A DNA stretch of 54,029 nucleotides from Thermoproteota archaeon (GTDB lineage: Archaea; Thermoproteota; Thermoprotei_A; EX4484-217-1; JAPDJV01), in contig JAPDJV010000021.1 in the NCBI GenBank assembly GCA_029258925.1, forward strand, positions 1 to 54,029, written 5' to 3'. A program made the translations under genes and the position numbers. This document shows, piece after piece, positions 14,826-22,891 of this stretch. How positions within the stretch are numbered: the first letter of the stretch is position 1; each line of letters begins with the position of its first letter. The notes beneath the pieces are model-generated. The model searched no databases and was not told where the DNA came from. It worked only from the letters and a program-made list of their open reading frames with translations.

Positions 14826-15686
14826 TCAATGCAGTATTTTAAGTTCTGCTTTGTCGTATTCTTCTCTCCACTCTTTGATCCATGCTGCTAGGTAGAAGTC
14901 TGTTGTTACACGGAAGAATGGTGGTTTGTGTCCTGCGAGAACCTCGACGATCAACGGGTTTACTCCCTTGTAGTTCATGTAGCTTATCCAGAAGTGCCGT
15001 AGGTCGTAGAGCGTGAACCTGTAGCCCAGTGCCCTGTCCATCGCCTTGTATATTTCGAGCCTTAGGTTTCTGGGTTTCTTCGGGAATAGGCGTGCACTGC
15101 TTAAGCCTCTAACGTACTTGCTTAGTTCCTCGTCTAGGTCTACGTAGTAGAATGTGAACCAGAAGCGCTTTGTTCTCGTAGCCAGAGGTCTCTTAACGAC
15201 TCTGTGCCCGAGGATAACATCGTTCCTTGTTAGCTGGTATCCTAGCCCTGGTCTGAGCCCTGACTCGGCAAGCATAGCGTACAAGTAGAGGGCTTCCCTA
15301 GTCTCAATGTATTCAGCCACCTTCCTCACATCCTCGTATCTGGGGGCTTCCCTTGCGCCGCCTTCTACCTTAACGCTTACGGAGGGAACGTATTCTATCA
15401 AGTCCCTCCTCCCCTTATACTTCAAGTATAGCCTTAATGCCTTAGCGTAGTGTTCTGCTTCGCCTGGACGCAGCCTGCTGAAGAAAGCTGTTAGGCCGCG
15501 GGCGGTGAGGGGGGTTCCAGACAGGAGAAAGTTTCTTAGGCAGCGGCACCTCTCCTTAACAGTCTTCTTACTCCTCCCCTTAGAGGAAAGCCAAGCCCTG
15601 AAGCCCTCGACCTCTCTTTTTACAAAAACGTTCTCGAAGACCTTCTTCACCTTCACGCCAATGCTTTTTACAGAAGAATGATTCAA
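14826..15686 (-). CDS. Tyrosine recombinase / integrase
   Basis: 286 residues. SAM-like core-binding domain (about 22-95), then the catalytic domain with Arg145 (ESGLRPG), Lys173/174, the box YDLRH (Arg230, with Tyr where bacterial enzymes have His), His253 (LAGH) and the nucleophile Tyr265 (TDFYLA). The first possible start is a TTG at 15686, the very nucleotide after the tRNA-Val stub; GTG codons at 15656 and 15650 are alternatives. It presumably catalysed the integration that placed this element at the tRNA gene. The complete catalytic set suggests it could still be active. Confidence 0.85.
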   Translation of the reverse strand: MNHSSVKSIGVKVKKVFENVFVKREVEGFRAWLSSKGRSKKTVKERCRCLRNFLLSGTPLTARGLTAFFSRLRPGEAEHYAKALRLYLKYKGRRDLIEYVPSVSVKVEGGAREAPRYEDVRKVAEYIETREALYLYAMLAESGLRPGLGYQLTRNDVILGHRVVKRPLATRTKRFWFTFYYVDLDEELSKYVRGLSSARLFPKKPRNLRLEIYKAMDRALGYRFTLYDLRHFWISYMNYKGVNPLIVEVLAGHKPPFFRVTTDFYLAAWIKEWREEYDKAELKILH

Positions 15687-15687
15687 C

Positions 15688-15733
15688 TCCGCCGCGTCAG
15701 GGCGGCGCTCTAACCATACTGAGCTACGGGCCC
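15688..15733 (-). tRNA. tRNA-Val(GAC) 5' half only, interrupted
   Basis: The minus strand reads acceptor GGGCCCG, D-arm, anticodon stem CCGCC, loop CTGACGC (anticodon GAC) and GGCGG, then A44, after which tRNA sequence stops and the integrase frame begins. Variable loop, T-arm and 3' acceptor strand are absent here, and no matching 3' half occurs elsewhere in the window. An upstream TTTAAACC (about 15763-15770, minus strand) could be its TATA box. It may be the attachment-site remnant of the element to the left, with the 3' half beyond the window edge. Confidence 0.75.
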
Positions 15734-15872
15734 TTACATAATTCTACGCTAAGAGTCCAATATAGGTTTAAACTATCTGCTACTTTAAAATTTCTATTAT
15801 GAGTTACGTTTAACTATGAGATCATATTAATGTGACGAGATATTTGAGGGATTAATTTTCCTATATTGAGAT

Positions 15873-16385
15873 TTAATTAGGGTGGTCAGCATGGACTTTC
15901 TTAAGCTTTTTTAAGAGTTCATGCAAGAATATTGCAGCCTCTGCTATGCATCCAAGCGGTCGGTCTAGGTTATTGAAGTACACTATTTTACCCAAAGCTT
16001 TCTCTTGTTTTGTAAAGTATGTGTCGCTGCCCGAGAATACTATCATCACAGTCTCATTGCTCTCTGAGAGCTTGTGAACTATATTATTTAAAATTCTATC
16101 TAACTCTCTTTCCCCACTAGGATCAACAAGTAATATTTCGCTGGGGTTCATCAGAGAAACCGCGTCTTCCAAGTCTGGAACACATAATAGTGGTTTTCCA
16201 AGTCTATAAGCAAGTTTATGTACCTCTGGGATACCCGTCTGGGCTGCTGCTCCAGAGGCCTTCGATATTATGAACATTTCTGCAAGCGGGATGCCGTAAA
16301 CTAGCCTCGCCATATCCATTACTCTCAGAACACTATGGACATTATGTAACACTACTATCACTTTGAAACTCAATTTCGATCCCAC
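15873..16385 (-). CDS. SPOUT-like protein, DUF2122 / COG4080 family
   Basis: 170 residues. Beta-alpha fold with VIVVLHNVHSVLRVMDMARL at the start and VYFNNLDRPLGCIAEAAIF at the end. This matches the archaeal family once labelled RecB-family nuclease and later seen as related to SpoU/SPOUT methyltransferases. Actual activity is unknown. It is the last gene of a minus-strand group with the cytosine methylase, TFE, aTrm56, HflX and MBF1. Confidence 0.65.
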   Translation of the reverse strand: MGSKLSFKVIVVLHNVHSVLRVMDMARLVYGIPLAEMFIISKASGAAAQTGIPEVHKLAYRLGKPLLCVPDLEDAVSLMNPSEILLVDPSGERELDRILNNIVHKLSESNETVMIVFSGSDTYFTKQEKALGKIVYFNNLDRPLGCIAEAAIFLHELLKKLKKVHADHPN

Positions 16386-16391
16386 CTCCTA

Positions 16392-17357
16392 CTAGAAGAA
16401 GTGTTTCCTTAAAAACCCGGCTATTGCTCTCGCTAAAGGTACTGGCACTGCTTCCCCAACTTGATCGTATTGGGATTCAATACCCCCGTAAAACAAGTGT
16501 GTATCCGGGAAACCCATGAGCCTAGCCTGTTCTCTCACTGTGAGAAGTCTGTGTTCGTAGGGATGTACAAATCTTCTGGATCCCATTACTGTTGGAGCAA
16601 TTCTATTGGGATCCAACTTGATGTAGTTAAGTAGGGTTCTCCCCATGTCCCCTCTAAACCTCACAGCAGCTTCACCCCACTTCAGTCTAACAATCCTCTT
16701 CAACATCCTCCTCGAGACCGTTGCAACTCTATGATTTGGAATGCTATTTGTATCCGGTGGCGGTAAATCCTTTAAAGCCTCTTTGACGGTTATCCTCCTC
16801 CTAGAAGGCTTAGGATTTATTCTTACATTAGATATGAAGACTCGGAGTCTATGGCTCGGAGTATTGTAGTCCTCTGCTCTCAGCATATTAAAATACACTT
16901 TCCTATATCCCGCTCTCTTAAACTCTGCTTTCAACGCTTTCCTTAATTCCCCCTCCATTATGTGTGGAACGTTTTCCATGATGAATATTTTCGGCTGGAT
17001 TTCCGCTAGAATCCTTATGAAATGTAGGACAAGTCTTCCCCGGGGATCGGAGTACAAGCGGTCTAATGGATCCCTTAGACGCCTTGGATTAGCTGACGTG
17101 AAGGGCTCACATGGAGGACTACCAATTACAATATCGATGCTGCCGGTATCAATCAAATCTTGCAACATACTATAGTCGACCACTTTCACATCGTCGGCTA
17201 CAACTATTGCAGACGGAAAATTTGCTTTATAAGTCATGGCGGCTGGCTTAAAGCTGTCTATGCCCAAAACTATGTTGAATCCTTCTTCTAAAAAACCTCT
17301 AGCAAACCCCCCTGCACCACAAAATATGTCTAAAACTGTTGGCCTAGAGCTACCCAT
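16392..17357 (-). CDS. DNA (cytosine-5) methyltransferase
   Basis: 321 residues. Motif I is VLDIFCGAGGFARGF, motif IV is GSPPCEPFT with the catalytic Cys, motif VI is ENVPH, motif VIII is SHRLRVFIS, and the last helix has motif X (YDQVGEAVPVPLARAIAGF). The target-recognition region is short. It transfers methyl from SAM to C5 of cytosine in DNA. No restriction endonuclease gene is adjacent, so it is an orphan methylase within a cluster of transcription and RNA genes, possibly a regulatory or self-protecting enzyme. Confidence 0.9.
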   Translation of the reverse strand: MGSSRPTVLDIFCGAGGFARGFLEEGFNIVLGIDSFKPAAMTYKANFPSAIVVADDVKVVDYSMLQDLIDTGSIDIVIGSPPCEPFTSANPRRLRDPLDRLYSDPRGRLVLHFIRILAEIQPKIFIMENVPHIMEGELRKALKAEFKRAGYRKVYFNMLRAEDYNTPSHRLRVFISNVRINPKPSRRRITVKEALKDLPPPDTNSIPNHRVATVSRRMLKRIVRLKWGEAAVRFRGDMGRTLLNYIKLDPNRIAPTVMGSRRFVHPYEHRLLTVREQARLMGFPDTHLFYGGIESQYDQVGEAVPVPLARAIAGFLRKHFF

Positions 17358-17377
17358 TACTATTAAACACCTTTAAA

Positions 17378-17893
17378 TTAACTGCTCTTCTGCTTTAATG
17401 ATTTCTCTAGTTTTCTAATTCTTTCCTTCAAATAATTCACTATATCGGCGTTATCGTAGTATACTAGGCCTGCACCACACCTTGAGCACTTGAACTCGTT
17501 TTCCAACGCTTCGTCAAACGTGTACCTTGATCCATCAAGAGGACATATGTAGAAAGCATTATTTTCCTCGTATGCTAATCTTTCTTTAAGCTTCTTTAAA
17601 ACCATGTGCTTCCTCGCATTGATTATCGATTGAACGCTCTCCCTATTAATCTTCCAGTAATACATGTACCATCCAGTTTCCTTACTCCTAACTCTCCTAT
17701 ACGTTACGAGTCCGTGTTCAGAGAGTAGGTACAGGTTTCTTCTAACACTATTCAATTTAAAATCGAGAGCTTCAGCTATTTCATCATCTCTAATTTCACT
17801 AGTATTTTTATATAGGTGTTCAAAGATTTTTGCAGCTACTTCTCCGAGCATCAGTCTCACTATTCTTACTATGGGATCTTCTTTAGTCTCCAT
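17378..17893 (-). CDS. tfe: Transcription initiation factor TFE (TFIIE-alpha)
   Basis: 171 residues. The N-terminal extended winged helix (about 8-95, IAEALDFKLNSVRRNLYLLS) is followed by a zinc ribbon (CPLDG and CSRCGAG) and a coiled C-terminus. TFE binds the RNA polymerase clamp and stalk and promotes open-complex formation. The ribbon shows one typical CxxC and one CPLDG half where the second Cys is replaced, so zinc binding may be weak. It overlaps the aTrm56 gene by 11 bp. Confidence 0.9.
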   Translation of the reverse strand: METKEDPIVRIVRLMLGEVAAKIFEHLYKNTSEIRDDEIAEALDFKLNSVRRNLYLLSEHGLVTYRRVRSKETGWYMYYWKINRESVQSIINARKHMVLKKLKERLAYEENNAFYICPLDGSRYTFDEALENEFKCSRCGAGLVYYDNADIVNYLKERIRKLEKSLKQKSS

Positions 17894-18422
17894 ATATAAT
17901 CACTCTTTTACCTTTGACTGAAGGAGCTATCCTAATTGTGGGATTGGAAGGTGATAAATATAACTCCCTGCCCATGAAATATTTATCCAGGAAGACTGCT
18001 AAGGCAGCTACTTCAGAGTGGGGCTGGTGGCCTACTGCAACGTTGAAGTCTGCAATTCTATAGAAGAACCGTGGTACTTTTTCGGCGCCAACAATTACTA
18101 GCTTGTCCTTCTGGGATCTCCGTATTAAGTCGATGACGTAGTCTATGTGTAGCCCGTACATTGTTAAATGTATTATTTCTCCTCCACGCCTCTTCCACTC
18201 CTTAACAAAGCTGTAGGAGGATACGCCTTGAATAAAGTCTATACTGCCCCCCCACCTCGATGAAACTTTCTTAATTGTTCTCTCAATGCTGTCATCTTTA
18301 ACATCGGCTAAGATAAATCCATGAGCCCCGAAGGATCTAGCTACTAGAGCTACATGGGAAGTTATTCTCTTATCTCTTTGAGGCCTGTGGCCATATCTCA
18401 ATATGTATATCTTGGGTCCCAT
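17883..18422 (-). CDS. tRNA (cytidine-56)-2'-O-methyltransferase aTrm56
   Basis: 179 residues. A SPOUT (trefoil-knot) methyltransferase: IYILRYGHRPQRDKRITSHV at the N-terminus, IVGAEKVP and NVAVGHQPHSEVAALAVFLD in the knot. aTrm56 methylates the ribose of C56 in the T-loop of archaeal tRNAs. Placed between hflX and tfe. Confidence 0.9.
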   Translation of the reverse strand: MGPKIYILRYGHRPQRDKRITSHVALVARSFGAHGFILADVKDDSIERTIKKVSSRWGGSIDFIQGVSSYSFVKEWKRRGGEIIHLTMYGLHIDYVIDLIRRSQKDKLVIVGAEKVPRFFYRIADFNVAVGHQPHSEVAALAVFLDKYFMGRELYLSPSNPTIRIAPSVKGKRVIIYGD

Positions 18423-18432
18423 TGGGAAGCCT

Positions 18433-19731
18433 CTAGCCTATTCTTGATATTTCTATTAATTCTCCATTAGCCCACTTAATTAGCGACACTATATCCCGCA
18501 CTTCACCTTGGGGTACATCGAATTCGCATATGACATGTTCTCCTCTTCCACCTAAGAGGCGTATTGGGCTTTTGAGCATGTACAGACTCTGGCAAGGTAT
18601 TTTAGCTCTAAGTCTTATCACATGCGGGAAAAGTATTCTATAGACTTTTTCTAGAAGAAGATATATATTAATTCTCTCCTTAGCGGATACCGCTACTATC
18701 CCCTTCAACGAATTAAGAGCTGATGCCAGCAAGCTGTGGGCAATCCTCGTTTTCCTCGATAGTTCTTGTTTAGAGACTAAGTCTATCTTGTTAAGCGTTA
18801 ACAGTATTGGAATACTCGTAGCCTCTATTTTCCTCAATGCATCTATACAGCCATCCACTTTCCTCTTAATAGTTTTTTCATCATCTGAAACGTCTACTAC
18901 AAGTAGGATCATGTCGCTCTCAATAATCTCCTCGAGAGTAGAGTAGAAGGCCTCTATTATCTCTACTGGAACATCATTTATGAAGCCCACAGTATCGGTG
19001 AATATTATCTTCCTGCCTCCAAATACCACTGCCTTAGATTTCGGAGATAGAGTTGTGAAAAGAAGGCCGCTTACCTTCTTGCTCTCATTGGTTAATGCAT
19101 TGAATAGCTCCGTTTTACCAGCTGAAGTATATCCAGTTATGGTTACGTGGGGTATCTTCTTCTCCTTCCTAGAAACGATCAGCATTCTCCTCCTCTTCCT
19201 AAGCTCTTCGAGTTTCCTCCTAATCTTAGAAATTCTCTTCTTAACATACTTGTAATAAGCATCTATCTCGTAGACCCCACCACCTAGAAATCCGGGGAGC
19301 TCCTCTCTCCTCGAGATTCTAATCCATTCCTTTATGAATGGAAGCATGTGTCTTAGCTTGGCAAGCTCTATTTGAAGCTTAGCTTCAGTCGAGCCAGCAT
19401 GCTTAGCAAATATTTCCAGTATCAATTGCGTTCTATCAATAACTTTAGTGTTCAATATCTTCATTATGTTGTATGCCTGTGAAGGTTTTATGCTACCATC
19501 TAGTATTATGCAAACATCGTTCGAGCCTAGGCCATCACGTAGTAAATAGCTTTTAATCTCGTTGAGCTTTCCTGGACCAATATAGAATTTCGAGTGAGGT
19601 CTACTTCTTTTCTGCCTAAAGACATGTAATACATTATATCCTGCAGTCTTAGCTAACTCTATTGTTTCATCTAAGCGGGGGCCTGGACTCCTAATTGATA
19701 CCACTATGGCTTTTTTCACATTATTTTCCAT
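18433..19731 (-). CDS. hflX: HflX-family GTPase
   Basis: About 432 residues; the ATG at 19731 is preferred because upstream starts lie inside the MBF1 gene. Glycine-rich N-terminal HflX domain with a coiled linker (about 155-195), G domain with GYTSAGKTELFNAL (G1), DTVGF (G3), NKID (G4) and VSAKE (G5). HflX binds the large ribosomal subunit and acts in ribosome rescue or splitting. Confidence 0.9.
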   Translation of the reverse strand: MENNVKKAIVVSIRSPGPRLDETIELAKTAGYNVLHVFRQKRSRPHSKFYIGPGKLNEIKSYLLRDGLGSNDVCIILDGSIKPSQAYNIMKILNTKVIDRTQLILEIFAKHAGSTEAKLQIELAKLRHMLPFIKEWIRISRREELPGFLGGGVYEIDAYYKYVKKRISKIRRKLEELRKRRRMLIVSRKEKKIPHVTITGYTSAGKTELFNALTNESKKVSGLLFTTLSPKSKAVVFGGRKIIFTDTVGFINDVPVEIIEAFYSTLEEIIESDMILLVVDVSDDEKTIKRKVDGCIDALRKIEATSIPILLTLNKIDLVSKQELSRKTRIAHSLLASALNSLKGIVAVSAKERINIYLLLEKVYRILFPHVIRLRAKIPCQSLYMLKSPIRLLGGRGEHVICEFDVPQGEVRDIVSLIKWANGELIEISRIG

Positions 19732-20254
19732 CTTTCCTCCGCCTGATCTCCACCACATCACCTAATGTTAGTGTCAGGCTACTTTTCGAACATATTTCTT
19801 GAGACGATTCCTCTATAACAGGCTGTAGGAGTCTTACCTTAAGTACCTTCTCCAGCTTTCTAGCGAGATCTATTGAGGGTACAAGTCTTCCGGCTTCGAT
19901 ACGTCTGATTGTATTTCCGCTTTCACGTACTCTTTGAGCTAGAGCTGCTTGAGTCCAGCCTTTAGATTCCCTGGCCTTCCTAATGATTGAAGCATACTCC
20001 GGTACAACTTCGTACTCGAGAACTTCTATTCTACGACTCCTACTCTTATGAGTTTTCTTCCTATCTCCTAGGAGAGGACGTTTACTTGTTGAGATGCTGG
20101 ACGCTCTGCTCTCCGTAATTTTCCTACCTAAAGTTTTCTCATAACATTCACTACACACTGTCATGATCACTCCTTCAACCATGATCCTCCTAGGCCGTCC
20201 TCGAATGCCCCTTCCACACATTTCACAGTCCAAGTTAGACTTCCCTCTAGCCAT
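19721..20254 (-). CDS. Multiprotein bridging factor MBF1
   Basis: 177 residues. The N-terminal zinc ribbon (CEMCG and CSEC), a basic linker, and a Cro-type helix-turn-helix (AALAQRVRESGNTIRRIEAG) are the layout of archaeal MBF1, a ribosome- and transcription-associated factor. First gene of the minus-strand group; the spacer to the PAN gene (20255-20409) holds divergent promoters. Confidence 0.92.
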   Translation of the reverse strand: MARGKSNLDCEMCGRGIRGRPRRIMVEGVIMTVCSECYEKTLGRKITESRASSISTSKRPLLGDRKKTHKSRSRRIEVLEYEVVPEYASIIRKARESKGWTQAALAQRVRESGNTIRRIEAGRLVPSIDLARKLEKVLKVRLLQPVIEESSQEICSKSSLTLTLGDVVEIRRRKDGK

Positions 20255-20409
20255 TAATGTTTAATGGTGGGGCCAGTTAAATAAGTATTGTATTCAAATC
20301 CCTCTGTAAGTGTTTTGCAGATTCCATGAACGGTCTTATGGATTATCATGCAAAGCGTTAATTAGGGAGCCGTTCATTATAGTATAGAGGTCGTGTGGTG
20401 TAGTAATCT

Positions 20410-21579
20410 ATGGCTACATTATCGGATGACGGAAGACATTACGATGAGAACGGCATTATAGAATATTTGAGATATCTTGAGAGAAGGGTAAAGGAGCTTG
20501 AAGCCGAGAAAATGGCGTTGAGAAGAGAATTGAGTTACTACAAGTCTGAAATAGAAAAACTCTTATCACCTCCACTAATAGAGGCAACTGTCCTAGAAGT
20601 ACTGGATGATGGCAGAGTTATTGTGAAAAGTAGCACTGGACCCAATCTTATAGTCGAGGTTAGTGGCAGAGTAAGCATCGACAAGCTCTTGCCAGGGAGC
20701 TCTGTTGCACTAAACCAGAGGGGGTCCGCCATAGTCGAGGTTTTGCCGGGTAAAACAGATCCCCTCGTTAAAGGTATGGAGGTTATCGAGAGGCCTCAAA
20801 CAACTTTTAATGATATAGGGGGGTTGAAAGAGCAAATTGTGGAAGTTAGGGAGGCAGTAGAGTTACCATTAAAACACCCAGAATTATTCGAGGAGATAGG
20901 AATAGAACCTCCTAAAGCTGTTCTCTTATACGGTCCACCTGGGTGCGGAAAGACGTTGCTAGCTAAGGCTGTAGCCCACGAAACCAGTGCAACATTTATC
21001 AGAGTTGTGGGTTCCGAGTTTGTGCAGAAGTTCATAGGTGAAGGAGCAAGAATTGTTAGAGAAGTCTTTAACTATGCTAGGCGTAAAGCTCCGAGTATCA
21101 TCTTCATAGACGAACTCGACGCTATAGCAGCTAAAAGACTGGATGTTGGGACAAGCGGTGAAAGAGAGGTACAGAGAACATTATTGCAATTACTTGCGGA
21201 GATGGACGGATTTGACCCCCTCGGGGAAGTTAAAATAATAGGGGCAACTAATAGGATAGACATACTTGATCCAGCAATTCTGAGGCCGGGGAGATTCGAT
21301 AAAATAATAGAAATTCCTCTACCGAATGAAGAAGGAAGATATGAGATATTTAAGGTGCATACGCGAAAAATGAAAATAAGTGAGGACGTTGATTTAAGGG
21401 AGCTTGCAATTTCTACAAGAGGAGCGACGGGAGCGGACATAAAAGCAATATGCATGGAGGCAGGTATGATCACTATCAGAAATAATAGGAGGGTTGTTAC
21501 GAGAGCGGACTTTCTCTCGGCAATAGAGAAAGTGCTAGGGAGATTAGCTATTAAAACATCCACTACTACAGCTATCTAG
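20410..21579 (+). CDS. pan: Proteasome-activating nucleotidase (PAN)
   Basis: 389 residues. N-terminal coiled coil (about 15-52), OB domain (55-120), AAA+ domain with GPPGCGKT (175-182), FIDELDAI, the second region of homology [19 protein letters not shown], and the C-domain. PAN unfolds substrates and opens the 20S gate. The usual C-terminal HbYX motif is not seen: the protein ends TSTTTAI. A family with no HbYX could dock differently or serve another partner. Confidence 0.92.
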   Translation: MATLSDDGRHYDENGIIEYLRYLERRVKELEAEKMALRRELSYYKSEIEKLLSPPLIEATVLEVLDDGRVIVKSSTGPNLIVEVSGRVSIDKLLPGSSVALNQRGSAIVEVLPGKTDPLVKGMEVIERPQTTFNDIGGLKEQIVEVREAVELPLKHPELFEEIGIEPPKAVLLYGPPGCGKTLLAKAVAHETSATFIRVVGSEFVQKFIGEGARIVREVFNYARRKAPSIIFIDELDAIAAKRLDVGTSGEREVQRTLLQLLAEMDGFDPLGEVKIIGATNRIDILDPAILRPGRFDKIIEIPLPNEEGRYEIFKVHTRKMKISEDVDLRELAISTRGATGADIKAICMEAGMITIRNNRRVVTRADFLSAIEKVLGRLAIKTSTTTAI

Positions 21580-21649
21580 TTCTTCTTTAAAATTATGCAG
21601 GAAACTCGTGTACCTAAATCCATGGAATCTTACTATATATGGTAGGGAG

Positions 21650-22148
21650 GTGAAGTCCGACGAGGCCTAGAATCGAAAGGCCAAGTGTTCTTGAGCTAGA
21701 AAAGCTGAGAGGAATTGCAAGATACCAGTTTGGGCGTGGAGCAGATAGGATTCTAATACCCGATAACATAGTGGTATTTAGGTCGCCGAAAACTCTTAGA
21801 ATACGCCACATATATTTGGGGAATATTCACCTCCTCACGTTAAGACCAAGAGACGGATACTTCAGTCTACATTTAATGGCTGGGATGCTATTAAAAGAAA
21901 ACTATTCTCCCCCTCTCTTCCGAGTAGTGGTAATGAAAGATGTGGCTGAATTCATCGCAAGAGGTAGAAACGTGTTCGCCAAGCACGTAGTAGATGTTGA
22001 TCCAAAGATTAGGGCAGGCTCAGAAGTAGTGATAGTCGATGAGGACGACGTTCTCCTGGGTGTTGGAAAAGCTAGATTAAACTCTTTGGAGATGAAGACA
22101 GCAAAATATGGAGAGGCCGTTAGGCCTAGACATACCGTCAAGAGGTGA
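21650..22148 (+). CDS. PUA-domain protein with unclear or frameshifted start
   Basis: The frame open from 21654 to 22148 gives about 165 residues. RGIARYQFGRG near the N-terminus, RIRHIYL and the PUA domain (VFAKHVVDVDPKIRAGSEVV) match an archaeal RNA-binding PUA family. That frame has no ATG, GTG or TTG in the conserved N-terminal part until GTG 21771, which would cut off conserved sequence. A GTG with a good binding site (GGGAGGTG, 21645-21652) opens the neighbouring frame, which stops after six codons; one base fewer near 21665 would join them. Probably a 5' frameshift or sequence error. Confidence 0.65.
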
Positions 22149-22153
22149 GAGTA

Positions 22154-22891
22154 ATGGAAGACGTAAGGGTAGTTTTGAAAAATGGTGTCGAGCAGAAGGA
22201 TCTTAAGGGCTCAGTACTCATAACAGGTTTTCAGGGATTTGGATACACAGGTTACATAGCGACGAGACACTTAAAGGATAGACTAAAGGCTGATAATATA
22301 GGATACATTGTTACGAAAAGTATGATAGATCTAGTGCTTGTAGAGAGGGATCACATTTCACTACCATACTCCATTTACATGCATGATAGAAGTGGAGACA
22401 AGCTACTGATACTGGTTAACCATGCTATACCCGAAAGGAGTGAGCTATACCACTATGCTACAGCACTAATAAAGTGGGTCAGAGAAACTGGGATAAGAGA
22501 GCTTGTATTAATAGGTGGCTTGGACAGGAGAAGTAGGGAAATGGATCCAGAGGAATTGAGAGTGCTTACTCTAGGAGGCTATAGCAGAGAAATCCCTGCA
22601 AAGAGGTTGGAGAAGGACATATATATTGCCGGTCCTCTAGCAATGCTCGTGGCTTTATCGGAACTAAATAATGTACCAGCCCTGGTAGTTCTACCATATT
22701 CTGAAACAAGCAGACCGGATCCCCGGGCAGCTGCAATTGCCATCGAATTAATCAATAAATTGTATAGGCTAGACGTGGAAGTAGAGTCGCTCTACGAAGA
22801 TGAGAGGATTATAAGGGAGGAGCTGGAAAAAATCGAACGCTATAAGAGGGCTGCTGTAGAGAGGAAAAGAGACGAAATACCTTACATGTAG
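22154..22891 (+). CDS. PAC2-family (proteasome assembly chaperone-like) protein
   Basis: 245 residues from ATG 22154, with AGGTGAG as ribosome binding site (GTG 22145 also possible). VLITGFQGFGYTGYIATRHL and the central ELVLIGGLD region identify the PAC2 (DUF75) family, archaeal relatives of eukaryotic proteasome assembly chaperone 2. Its place after the PAN and PUA genes fits proteasome biogenesis. Acidic/basic coiled C-terminus. Confidence 0.85.
   Translation: MEDVRVVLKNGVEQKDLKGSVLITGFQGFGYTGYIATRHLKDRLKADNIGYIVTKSMIDLVLVERDHISLPYSIYMHDRSGDKLLILVNHAIPERSELYHYATALIKWVRETGIRELVLIGGLDRRSREMDPEELRVLTLGGYSREIPAKRLEKDIYIAGPLAMLVALSELNNVPALVVLPYSETSRPDPRAAAIAIELINKLYRLDVEVESLYEDERIIREELEKIERYKRAAVERKRDEIPYM

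Noticed and set aside
21072..21563. 163-codon minus-strand ORF opposite the PAN gene
   Set aside because: Antisense shadow of a highly conserved AAA+ domain; no recognisable protein features.
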